A model generated the notes under the pieces. It did not search any database. It was not told the DNA's origin and worked only from the letters and a program-made list of their open reading frames with translations. Shown piece after piece: positions 1-12,056 of a DNA stretch of 64,000 nt (positions within the stretch are counted from its first letter, which is position 1; every line of letters starts with the position of its first letter). The DNA is taken from NCBI RefSeq assembly GCF_000687475.1, contig NC_057322.1, forward strand, positions 558,001 through 622,000, read 5' to 3'. A program made the position numbers and the translations under genes. Origin of the DNA: Ustilaginoidea virens (lineage: Eukaryota > Ascomycota > Sordariomycetes > Hypocreales > Clavicipitaceae).

Positions 1-914
1 TGACGGAGCACCTGCAAGCCAAGTGCCGAATTGCCGAAGCAAACCGCCTGGTCCTCCTACGACCGGCCTGAGCCTAATCAAGCGGTAAGCTCACGCCTCG
101 TTTGTGTTTGCACTTTTGCCTCCCTCTTTCTTTTTCTACGCTTCATGTGGCAATGTCGGAGGAGCTTTCCTGGCCTGGAGGGGGCGAGATGTCTTGTGCG
201 ACGAGTCATGTCAGGATAGAGTCGCCAAGTTCGGAGGGAGAAATTGTAGGGCATCACTTCCGTTTGTCATCCGTCGTCGCCTGCAGTCGCCAAGCTGTCG
301 CCCGGCGGTGCAGCCTGACGAAACGGAACGGCCGGATTTCCGTCTTTGTGGGTTGAAAAATGGTTCGTCCATGGCGAGGCAGGCTGCATGCTGCAGGCTG
401 CAGGCCATCAGCTGACAAAAGCGGCAGGCAGTGTACGGAGTAAATGCTCACCAAGAGTTACCAGGGCATGATGGCATTGGCATGTATTGTATTGTCGTGC
501 CTGAGGCAGGGGGGGACAAGGGGTACTCCGAGGCTTTGAGTAATGCATGCATTAGGTAGGTACCTACATTGATGCATGCCAAGCTTCCACAGCTACAATT
601 TTTTAGCCTTCTGATCTGATTAGAAATGGCTTTGCAATCCATTCAGTTCCGTTCTACAAATAAATATTTTGGAGAATGGGACGGTTTGAGAGAAGCTGGA
701 GGGACGTTACATGGATCCACTCACTCCGTAGGTACAGTACCTAAGTGCTCATGGCAGCGGGAAAAGGGCAAAAGGTGCCTGGCGCTGGTACTCCGTACAT
801 GGCATGGCAGTATGTAGCAGTAGCAGCGCCACATTTTGCAAACAGCCGACGAGTTGTTTCAAAACACTGCCTGCACCAATGGTATTGACGCTACCAAGAA
901 GAAGAAGAAAAAAA

Positions 915-918
<4 letters not shown>

Positions 919-955
<37 letters not shown>
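919..955. repeat. (CA)n microsatellite
   Basis: An uninterrupted run of about 18 CA units, preceded by a GAA/A-rich run and followed by a T run. It lies about 1.2 kb upstream of the MFS start codon. Likely length-polymorphic. Confidence 0.97.
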
Positions 956-957
<2 letters not shown>

Positions 958-1080
958 TTTCCTTTGACGCTTTTGTGCGTAACAGCGTTCCGGGCATATT
1001 CTGGCAAGAATGATTGGTGCAGTGCCCTTGACGCTTGACGCCCTATTGTCGCGACAACAATGGAACCAGCTAGTGGGCCC

Positions 1081-1134
1081 GGGACCGGGACCGGGACCTG
1101 ACGACAGAGACCTGACGACAGAGACCTGACGACA
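1081..1134. repeat. Short tandem arrays GGGACC (x3) and GACCTGACGACAGA (x3)
   Basis: Three 6-bp units run directly into three 14-bp units, the last slightly truncated. A distinct GC-rich compound minisatellite in the transporter upstream region. Confidence 0.9.
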
Positions 1135-1878
1135 TCAGTCATTGGTTGTCGGCAGGTTGTCATTGGTTCTTCTCTGATGTTTCCAGACTGCGGCTGTCTG
1201 CGTGTCCCAGGGGCCAGCTTCAACTGTCAAGGCAGCAGCATGCTCCCCTGTGCCTGTCCGATTCTAATGGATCCCAGGCGCCATTTCCCCGATTGTGACA
1301 TCATAGGATCACGGAGTACTCCGTAGTCCGTACTCTGCACATGCATGTGAGGCTCGAGCAAATCACCGTCCATGCCAGCCCTGGGCACCCCACATCCACC
1401 TGCTTTCAGGGCGCCGGGCGCAGAAATTTCTTTACCCAGCTGCCTCGTCCGCTCGTTGGTTGTTCCTTCCTGACGCATGTCACTTCCTCGCTTCCAGGGC
1501 AAGGATGGAGTGCAACTACCAACGAGTACGGAGTCGCACTGCCCGACTGATGACCCGCTTATGTCTGGTCTGGTACAAACGCCCTTTCGCCTGCTGCCCC
1601 GACAAGCCTAACCGGCCAGTCGGTGGCTTGTGCTTCGACAAGATGGTGTGTAAGTGGCCCAGAGGCCCGCAAAGACGCAAAGACGCAAAGACGGTGCAAG
1701 GTTTGCTGGCCGCGTCTCGGGTCACCTTACCGCTTTTTCTCACCTCGTCCTCTCGTCCTTGGCCGGGTTTACGTCCGCAAGACCCAGTTTTGTGCCGTTG
1801 CGTAACCTGCGTTGCACCGACGACTTTGACTTAAATCATCTTGACCCGACCCAGGAGCCTCCGATGTTCCCAGTCCCG

Positions 1879-1901
1879 CCCCCCCCCCCCCCCCCCCCCC
1901 C
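1879..1901. repeat. Homopolymer run of C
   Basis: About 23 consecutive C residues followed by a C/T-rich tract. The exact length is a likely sequencing or assembly uncertainty. It sits about 300 bp upstream of the MFS start. Confidence 0.9.
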
Positions 1902-2073
1902 TTCCTCCCCCTCCTCCTTCTTAAAGATGTCAGTCTTATTTCCGCCGAGATCGGGCAGCCAACATTCCCGGTGGCAACAACCGCCAGTTCGATCCTTCCA
2001 GAGAAACCAGGCCGGCTGAATAGGAATAGGCAGCACTGCCTTTGCCGTGGAGCAGTAATCAGTCCCGGCTTCG

Positions 2074-2115
2074 TTACTCGTTACTCGTTACTCGTTACTC
2101 GTTACTCGTTACTCG
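2074..2115. repeat. Heptanucleotide tandem repeat TTACTCG x6
   Basis: Six perfect 7-bp copies ending 80 bp before the MFS start codon, probably inside the 5' UTR or core promoter. Copy-number change here could alter transcript leader length. Confidence 0.95.
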
Positions 2116-2195
2116 ACTGCAACCACCGCCACTCCTCACCTCCAACGACGGCTGTTGAGTTGATTTTGAGATTGACGTTGAATTGACCCTGGCAA

Positions 2196-4119
2196 ATGAT
2201 GGCTTTGGACGGCCCAAGAGCAGCAGTGACCGTTTCAGCTCTCGATGGACACGAAGCCGAAGCCCTCGAGCAGCGTCGACCCTCAACCCGGTTTTCTGTG
2301 CAGGATGACCAAGATGCGCCCATGAATCCAAACCAACGACCGGAAATCTTCCGCTCAACCGTACACGAGGTCCTCTTTGTCTTTACAGCCACCATGAGCG
2401 TGGCCATGCCCAGCTTTTTGCAGGGAAGCACGCTGGTCATATCGTCCTTCATAAAGAGAGATCTCGACATGACGACGGCGCAGTTGACATGGATGACAGC
2501 TGCCTCTTCGTCAGTTTTTCTTCGCAATCCCGCCCGAATCGAAGCTTTTTGGTCCAACTAACCTGGAAATCCTCATCCTAGGCTAACCGCCGGCTCCTTT
2601 CTGCTCTTCTTTGGCAAGCTAGCAGACATGTTTGGCCGCAGGGGCATCTTACTTTCCAGCATCTTTCTTTTCGCCATCCTGTCGCTCGCCACCGGCTTTT
2701 CGCCCAACGCACTGACTCTAGATATTCTGAACGGCCTCATGGGTTTGACATGTGCATCGACTATACCTGCTGCTCAGGGTATGCTGGGAAGCATATACGA
2801 CAAACCATCCAAGAGGAAAAACTATGCCTTTGCTTGCTTTAGCTCAGGCAACCATCTTGGCTTTGTGTTTAGCTCTATATTCTCGGGGCTGGCGACGCAA
2901 TTTTTCGGGTGGGCAGCGTCCTTTTGGCTGCTAGCCATCATCTACCTGGTTGTCGGGATTGTCGCCTGCTTTACGGTGCCCGTGGATGATAGCGACAAGC
3001 TTCCATTGACGCTCGAGGTGCTGAAACAGTTTGACGTTGTGGGTGCGCTGTTGACCATTGGTGGTCTTGGCCTTTTGATAGCCGCCATAAGGTGATTCCA
3101 ATCTCCACGCTTTCTCCCCCCTGTTTCTCAATCCACGGCAAGAAAGAATAGGCCGCTAACCGAGGAGAAAAAAAATTGAATCAGCGTCGGACCGAGTGCG
3201 CCTCAGGGTTGGAAAACTCCATACATCATCGTCTTCATGATACTAGGTGTTGTTATGATGGCCGGGTTTATCTGGTGGGAGAACAGGTTCGCCTACCCGC
3301 TGATGCCCTTGAAAATCTGGCGAGACAGAGAATTCTCCTTGGTATGTTCTGATTCTGCTTCCTGGTGGATCACAGACATTGACTGACTGATGCGACGCAG
3401 CTCCTGGCCATTCTGCTTCTTGGCTACCTCTCATTCCCAGCCTTATTTTTCTTCGCTGCCTTGTATCTTCAGGAGCTTTTCAAATATTCTGCGCTCATCA
3501 CAGCTGTTTGTCTCATCCCCTCGGCGGTGAGCGGAGTGATAGTCAATGTATGTGTTCCGATGGAGTTCTCTTTCCCGCAAGCCAGCAGAGATATTGATGA
3601 TTTCAGATTATTGCAGGGCGACTCTTGCATCGCGTCTCCAACAAGCTTCTGATGGGGATCGGCGCGGCTGCCTTTACCATCTCCTTTGTCTTGGCAGCGG
3701 TCCAGCGATCTGGCGCGTCGTACTGGGCCTTTACTTTTCCGGCTCTGGCGATTGTCGTTGTCGGGACCGACATGGAGTTCAATGTGGTCAACGTGAGTAG
3801 AAGAGGAAGCACCTGTCCACACCTGCACATTGCTGATGATACGGGTTTCAAGATGTACGTCGTCTCCGCCTTGACAAAGTCGCAGCAATCGATTGCCAGC
3901 TCGGTCTTCCAAACGACCATCAAGCTCTCGGTTACCATCGGTTTAGGGATATGTGCAGCCATCTTCACGAGTGTCTCCAATAATCCCGCATCAACTGGTT
4001 ATTACGCACACGATCCGTTTGAGCCCTATGCGGCGTTGTTTTGGTTTTCAGCCGCCCTGAGCTTTGTGAGCCTCCTCCTGGTTCCCCTTTTGAAAATCAA
4101 GACTCAGGGTCACGCATAA
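2196..4119 (+). CDS. MFS transporter, DHA2-like (14-TMS drug:H+ antiporter type)
   Basis: Predicted proton-linked efflux or uptake carrier of a cell membrane, substrate unknown. Exons by GT...AG and frame: 2196-2509, 2582-3091, 3185-3341, 3401-3547, 3607-3792, 3853-4119, giving about 526 aa. Introns are 59-93 bp; intron 1 has a CTAAC branch site. The fifth (3793-3852) is 60 bp and stop-free, so it could be misread as coding; the conserved block NMYVVSALTKSQQSIA forms only when it is removed. The loop 2-3 MFS motif GKLADMFGRRG is at about residues 116-126. I count about 13-14 hydrophobic segments, fitting DHA2 rather than 12-TMS families. The start is the first of two consecutive ATGs after the 7-bp repeat array. 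By overall pattern it recalls fungal Atr1-like proteins, but the substrate cannot be inferred. No frame damage is seen. Confidence 0.93.
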
Positions 4120-4429
4120 CGGCGTCTTGCAATTCTGCCACTTGTTGCAGAGAACAATGGATGGGATTTTGACGACTGGGTTCAGCGTATGAGGTACAGG
4201 AGAACATTATATCTCTTGGGACAGATACACGAGTCGATTGCTCACGGATTCGGCCGGGGGGAGTGTGATGGATATTAACCGAGATTAGATTTTGGCAGGG
4301 ATACCCCTGCAAACAAAATACCAACAAAATAGGAACAAAGTTTAAACGCACAAATAAAAAAGGAGTATGCACCCAAGACTTTGAACTGCTGCCAGCTAGT
4401 GGTTCCAAGACTGCAACTGAGCGAAGCAA
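4120..4429. other. Intergenic spacer between MFS and GH47 genes
   Basis: 310 bp between two genes on the same strand. It must hold the MFS 3' UTR and the mannosidase promoter. It contains A-rich stretches near 4310-4365 but no clear TATA box, and I see no small ORF with coding character. Confidence 0.6.
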
Positions 4430-6327
<1,898 letters not shown>

Positions 6328-8370
6328 CATGAACGAACCCTTGCGCTGGTTCCGGGATGAGCGGGGGACAAGGGTGACAGGCCGGGTCGTGCGAGAAAAG
6401 AAAATGTCATAACAAAACAGCATCGCCGGAGAGAAAGAGCCGCTTTGGACCGTTTGCACCAGAATCGCCAAACACTGGTACTAGCGAGCTTCAACCTTGT
6501 CCATAGGTAGCCCTTTCGCAGCGGAACTAACGGGATGCGATGAACAGGAAAGCGAGCTGCATAGGGAACATGGACAGATTCGGCACCTTCTTTTGCACGC
6601 AGGCCGCAGCCATGACTGCCTGCAAGCTCGGTCACACGGGTAGCTGGGGGTGAAGCAAGGAAGACCTTAATTAAGCATGCAGGCGAGTCCAGCGGGCCCT
6701 TTGCATGGATGGCAATGTCGGTGGACGCCCCGGGTAGTGCACCATGCTAAGCTGCGCGCGATGTCGACGCCGGGTTCGACTTGGCTTGCCATTGGCCGCG
6801 ATTCGCCCTGGTGACCACGCAGATGACATGCCCGGGGGGGTATCGGCTTCGGCAAGCCTGCTTTCAGGCTGCGTGTGGTCTGCGGGCTTGGGACGGACGT
6901 TGTCGGAGGTCACCCATCTCGGGGCGTATGGTAGGCTTGCTGGGCTTGGAGACGTGCTTGGAGCCTGCGAGGCTGGATCGATCGGGCGGGGGGTGTATGG
7001 GGACTGAAGCATGCGTGGATGTAGACGTGCATGACGAATCTCGGGGGACGGAGCGGACTATTGCTGCCTGCGAAGTTTGAGAAGTAGCAACTGATGGTGA
7101 ATTTATCATCGCATTATAAGATGGAATAAGATGACAGCAACTTATTTTGGAATTATTCGATGCAATAAGATAAGAACCGTCATAAAAAACAACCAAAATC
7201 AAGGTAACAACAGAAACTTGTATAAAGTAGATAAGAACCATCATAAAAAACAACCAAAATCAAGATAACAACAGCAACTTGTATAAAGCAGATGAGAACC
7301 ATGTGCAATAAGATAAGAACCGTCATAAAAAACAACCAAAATCAAGATAACAACAGAAACTTGTGTAAAGCAGATGAGAACCATCATAAAAAACAGCCAG
7401 AATCGTCGCAGGATCGGAGCCCGCCATGCCTGGTTATGCAGAAGCCGATGCTGCAGACACGACCCCCAGCTAGACTGGCAGCCAGACCGGCAGCAAGGAC
7501 GCGCCGCGCTACGACCGCAAGCCATCCCCTCATTACACGTCATCCCGGCAAAGCCGCAAGCACCCGGCAGACGCATCCTGCAGATGAGCGGCAACAGCAC
7601 TCTCCCGGCCGAATCGTACTCCGCCTGCCCAGGCCAGCGGAGCACAGCTAGACGCCGCGCTTTCCCTCCTGCGTGTAGTATAGACTTGCCGGGATCTACA
7701 TGTGTGCGTCTATGCGCGCAGACGGCTCGCTATTAGACGAGTGTGATGGGACGCACGGCTCGCACGGCGCTGGCCGCTTGGGACACCCCGCGCGCAGGTG
7801 GTGCAGAGCCACGACGGGGCGGGCTGGCGCAGGGATGTCGTGGAAGCGCGCGGCATTCGCGGAATCCCGCTCGCTCGGTTGCGCCTCGATACCGGAAACG
7901 GTAGCCCCTTGTTGGGGTTGCGCCTACTACCGTATATCACTACACTGCTGATAATAAGCGAGGTCGGCTCTCAGCCAACGCTACGTATAGCTACGCTATT
8001 TCGTTGCCTTCTGCGCGTTCTGACGCGGGCTTTGAACGTTGACCGAGAAAGCCCGATGCTGGGGCGGCTGAAAGGGCCCGGCTGGGGAGTGTCGCTGCTC
8101 GGCATTGGGTGCGGGTGTGGTCTGCCTCGGGCGTGCTGGAGTCGCCGCTGGCGAGGCGGGCTGGCTGTTGGTTCTGCCGGCCCGAGTTGTTTGTGCTTGG
8201 TCTCGTCACGATGGTCATGCTTTGCTACTTGGGACGGACGCACAAAGGAACAGCCAGCAAGGGCAGGCATCAGCAGTGAGGGCACGTTCGCAGCCAGCGT
8301 GACACGTCGTACGACTCCAGACGTTCGCATGATACCCCGTCCAGGCCCGATCGAGCGCGCCGCACCACGC
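6328..8370. other. Intergenic region between convergent GH47 and amidohydrolase genes
   Basis: About 2 kb between two convergent genes. I see no ORF with recognisable domain, splice structure or consistent coding bias; open stretches on both strands at 6,670-7,080 and 7,290-8,400 are GC-rich, low-complexity in translation and overlap each other. It contains the 61-bp tandem array at 7169-7405 and both 3' UTRs. Confidence 0.55.
7169..7405. repeat. 61-bp tandem repeat array (about 4 copies)
   Basis: Units at 7169-7229, 7230-7290, 7312-7372 and a partial one from 7373, each starting GATAAGAACC or GATGAGAACC and carrying CATAAAAAACAACCAAAATC. A 21-bp interruption (7291-7311) repeats part of the sequence just before the first unit, suggesting unequal duplication. 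The array is A-rich on the + strand against GC-rich flanks. No function visible. Confidence 0.88.
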
Positions 8371-11353
8371 CTAGACGAATACAGACACTGCCCCCCGGCC
8401 GGATCCAACCGCCCTGATTCGGGACCCGATGCGCAGCGGGCTGCCCTCGCTGACGAGAAAGTGCCCCGCGTCCTCTGCTCGCGGCACCCGCACGCCGAGG
8501 ATCTTGTAAATGTTGGTGCTGACCAGGTCCAGGGCCGAACGCTCGGTGAAGCGGCCGTCGCCGTTGCGATACGCCGTGCCGGCTTCGAAGCCCAGGTCTC
8601 GGACGCACCAGTCCTCCGCGAGGCCGATGGCCACGGTGGCGCCCGCCGTGACCAGCCAGTCGGCGGCGGTGCCGTTGGTCAGGGGCGCGCCGGAGAGCGC
8701 GCGGCGGGAATCCCACGACACGGGCATGGGCTGGTACCCCGAGAGGATGACGCCCACCGACGCGGCGGCCAGTTGGTCGGCGACGAGGTGCGCCTCGGCG
8801 CCGCCCACAATGGCCATGTTGATGCGCGCGGCCGCGAGGCCCTCGACCTCGGCCTTGATGCGCAGGGCCGAGGCGATTCCGTCGGCGCTGTTGATGGTCA
8901 GGGCCAAGGCCATGGCGCCCGAGACGACGCGTTTCAGATACGCCTCCTCGGAGTATGGCTCCGGCTCCGGCTCCGTCTCGTTTGCCCTCGCGGCGCGGAG
9001 CAGCTTCCTGCGCAAGGCGCCAAAGGCTTCCGTGTAGCTCTTTGACGCTGCGCGCGCTTGAGCGCTCAGGGTGTAGTGCACCGCCACGTCGGCGGCGAAT
9101 ACCGCCCCCTTGTCGAGGCTCGTCCTGGCGGTGGTGACGAAGCCGACGCTTGTTCCGTGGTGGGTGTTCAGAGCGTTGAACTTTGGGGCGGAGATGGCCC
9201 TCGTGACGCCGTGCTGGGCGCCGACGCGGAGCTTCTTGCTGTCCAGGAGCAGACCGTCAGCAGCGCGTGTAAACTTGTCGACGTTGTTGCCGTTGTCGGT
9301 GCTTTCCTCGGCGTCAATCTCGTTGAGGCCGAGGGTGCCGGAAACGCCCGTGAAGGAATGGGTGACGTAGCCGTTCTTGAGCTCCAACACCTGGCCCCCC
9401 TGGGCCGCAGCGGCGACCACCTCGGCGTGGCAGGTTCCGATGCACGAGATCCTGCCCTTTGACACGACGACATTGGCGGGCTCGTCTCGGATTTCGTACT
9501 TGGCATCGTCTGACAGCAGAACCTTGGACACGCCCTTGAACACGACGTCGGCAACTTGGATGGGCTCAGAGGCGACGCCGGCAGGAGCTGCTGCAGCATC
9601 CGGCCCGATAGGACCCTCGACCGGCTTGTCGTGGTAGACGGGGGCTGTATACTGGGCGTGGCCGTCAATCCACACCTGCACCGGCGTTGCCCCGACGCTG
9701 AGGGGATCACTGTCCCAGACAACAATGTCGGCGTCGTAGCCGGGTTTGACCTTGCCCAGGCGTTTGCCCATCCCCAGCTCCTCCGCCGGAGCCGTCGTCA
9801 CACTGGCGAGAGCGGCATGGTACGGCAAACCGTAATGGTAGGCCTTGGCAGCCTCGAACAAAACGTGCTGACCGTTGAGGACAGGGTTGTCGCTCACGTA
9901 GACCGGCGTCAACCCTGCCTCGTAGAGATGCTTGCCAGCGGATTCGGAACCTACGTAAGCCTCCATTTTGTAAAACATGTTGTCGGCAAAAAGGGCGGAC
10001 GCTGGCGCGCGACCTCCCCAGGTGCGTTTCAAGATCTGTAGCGGCACGAAACCATGGGGTCGCCGTGGTCAGCTACTCGTTGGGAACGGAAAGCGAGAGA
10101 CGAGAGACGGATTCTGAACGTACCTCCGGGACGAGAAACGCCTGGTGGGCGTGATGAAAGGTGCGCACAGGAAATTCAAACTCTTGCGTGTGATCCACCA
10201 TGGCTTCCAAGTCGGGGACCGTGTAGCAATGAACGTTGATGTGAACCTGGCCTCGCAGAGCTGCCCCCAACAGCTCCCACTTGATCTCTTGCGGAAGATA
10301 GCCGCCCATGCTCTCAACCCCGAGGGCCGTCGCCTTGTCGCACCAGTCGTCTTGTTTCCGCACATAATCACGAGCCTCTTCAAAGGCATGTCGAAAGGCA
10401 AAACTCTCGCCGAGTCGGCTGGTATATCGGCCGGGGACAACAGTAGCCCGCTTGGGGTTCTCCCCGCACGCCATCTTCATGTAGCGCCAGTGCCGCTCGG
10501 GATCAGCCAGCAAGTCGTTGGCGCTGGTCTCGTTGCGGCCATCAGGCCTGCCGACGGCGTGCTTGATGAGATAGGCCTCGCCGCCTATGTTGTTGCTTGA
10601 TCCGGGTAATATCAACGACGTGGTCACCCCTCCGGACTTGATGACCTGGATCTGCGGGTCGAAAACGTACAGGCCGTCGATGGAGCGGACATAGGGCGTG
10701 ACGTTGTCCGAGAACTCGTTGAAGTCGCTGGTGCCTCGAAGAGCGGGGAGGGAGTCGACGCCCGCATGGCTGTGCATGTCAATGATGCCCGAGGTGAGCA
10801 AACGGCCCTCTGCGTCGAACAACTGGGTGTCCTGGGGCAGCGAATGCAGCGGCAGGTCCTGGCCGACCTTGCTGATGAGACCGTGCTCCAGGTAAACGTC
10901 GCCCCGGGTCCATTGCCAGCCCTTGCCGGCGCGGGCCTCGGCGTCGCTGGTCCCCTCGGCAGGCTCGCCCGCCCATATGGTGGCATTCTTGATCAGGGTC
11001 GGCCTGGCGCCATGGACGAAGCGCGCATTGGTGCCGCGACCCAGGCCGATGGGGTCCTGAGGCTTGCGGCGCAGCCTCTTGCAGGTTGCCAGGTCTTGGT
11101 TCAGCCGGTCTAGAGACAGCCTGGCCGAGCTTGCGCTTCTGCGGGAGCCAAAGACGTGCTTCCACTGGGCCAGTACAATGAGCGCCAGGCAGGCCAAGAC
11201 GAAAAACTTGGTGCCTCTGCTGCGTCGGATGCCGCGAGGGCTGCGGAGTCGGTTGGGGTGATTGCCCAAGGGCTGGCGCGACTCGGCAGTGCCTGCACGC
11301 GCGACTGCCAGGTCGGGCGGTGAGTAGGGCGGGAGCCCACTCTTGCCGTCCAT
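8371..11353 (-). CDS. Membrane-anchored amidohydrolase superfamily protein (fungal CE9-type annotation)
   Basis: Metal-dependent TIM-barrel hydrolase, substrate unknown; fungal relatives are often labelled carbohydrate esterase family 9 by similarity to N-acetylglucosamine-6-phosphate deacetylases. Two exons on the minus strand: 11353-10124 and 10035-8371, intron 10123-10036 (88 bp, GTACGT...CTACAG, phase 0), about 964 aa. A single hydrophobic segment at residues 49-64 after a basic region suggests a type II anchor, with the catalytic domain luminal or outside. Metal-site landmarks: H194 and H196 in DMHSHAG, H371/H375 in HINVHC, HHAH at 400-403, an Asp at about 459 in YVSDNP, and KPGYDADIVVWDSDP at about 507-521, typical of the composite-domain return. 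The C-terminal half holds a second amidohydrolase-like region. About twice the length of bacterial amidohydrolases, normal for this fungal group. Intact. Confidence 0.88.
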
Positions 11354-11701
11354 GATTCGCGCGATGATGCAAGAAGCCGCCTAAAGAATATTTCTTTCAA
11401 CTTGGTTTTGAACTCGGGACTCGGAGTTGAGCAAGCTCAAGCTTCAAGTGCTTAAAGTAGGATGGCGCCTCACTGCTCTAGCCGCTTATTCAGCTTATTC
11501 CTAGTCCAGTCCTAGTACTTAGTAGCTATAGGCCGGAGTCTAAACTAGGCAGTGAAAGCGCTTTAATCGTTTAAAGCAGCATTCTAAATTATTATCAATG
11601 ATTAAAAGATATTTTCTCTTTTATCAATATTTTTTACAGTATTATATATATTGCAGTATAAGGTTCTCATATAATATGTATGTATTAATATATTATATAA
11701 G
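11354..11701. other. Amidohydrolase promoter and boundary of the repeat block
   Basis: Upstream of the minus-strand amidohydrolase start. Base composition drops from GC-balanced to strongly AT-rich around 11,580, about 120 bp before the first retroelement LTR. No ORF or RNA gene seen. Confidence 0.6.
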
Positions 11702-11717
11702 TGTTACGGGCTCCGGC

Positions 11718-12056
11718 TGTTGGTTTCACCAAGGGGTACCCAGTTATACGTAGGGTTGCGCGCGTGGTATCAAGTACCGTGAGGTCACCGGTCAAAGGTA
11801 TGATTACTTCTTTGATTATGACTGACTAACTAAGAGGAAAGAAAGGAAGCAAAAGAGTAATTACACGATGTGGCCTTTTTGTGCGTGCTGTAGTCACGTG
11901 CTTCGGCGCGGTCGGGCCGGACTGCCCGCGTGCCCTACCGGGCTCAGGGGTAAAGGGGCAAAAGGGGCCAAAGTGGCCATATCGTGCGCATCGGGTGTGC
12001 GCGGCACATCCGTCGCAATATGCCTAATTAGGCACCTTGCGATAGCGATTCCGATA
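11718..12056 (-). repeat. Element A 3' LTR
   Basis: 339 bp, plus-strand start TGTTGGTTTCACC, end GCGATTCCGATA. The last dinucleotide CA has become TA, consistent with RIP. Matches the split right LTR along its whole length with scattered transitions. Confidence 0.9.

Larger units (their letters stand above)
1..2195. other. Intergenic / upstream region of the MFS gene
   Basis: No gene can be supported here. A short open stretch at bases 2-88 ends in TAA and could be the 3' end of a gene lying off the left edge; alternatively GTAAGC near base 86 could be a splice donor. Neither can be decided from so little sequence. The rest has GC-balanced non-coding character with several short tandem arrays (listed separately) and many copies of TACGGAGTA or its complement TACTCCGTA. 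The last 80 bases are the likely 5' UTR of the transporter gene. Confidence 0.6.

Noticed and set aside
904..1013. Open frames through the CA microsatellite on both strands
   Set aside because: Simple-sequence translation of Thr-His or Val-Cys repeats; no coding evidence.
3793..3852. Reading through the fifth MFS intron as coding sequence
   Set aside because: The 60 bp has no stop and keeps frame, but GTGAGT...CAAG boundaries and the MFS-conserved NMYVVS junction support splicing.
6671..7012. 113-codon minus-strand open frame in the GH47/amidohydrolase spacer
   Set aside because: Pro/Ser/Arg-rich translation, overlapping equally long frames on the other strand, and no domain or splice evidence.
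7798..9045. 415-codon plus-strand open frame
   Set aside because: It overlaps the 3' exon of the minus-strand amidohydrolase, which has clear family motifs, and its own translation is low-complexity Arg/Gly/Ala-rich, as expected of the complement of a GC-rich coding exon.
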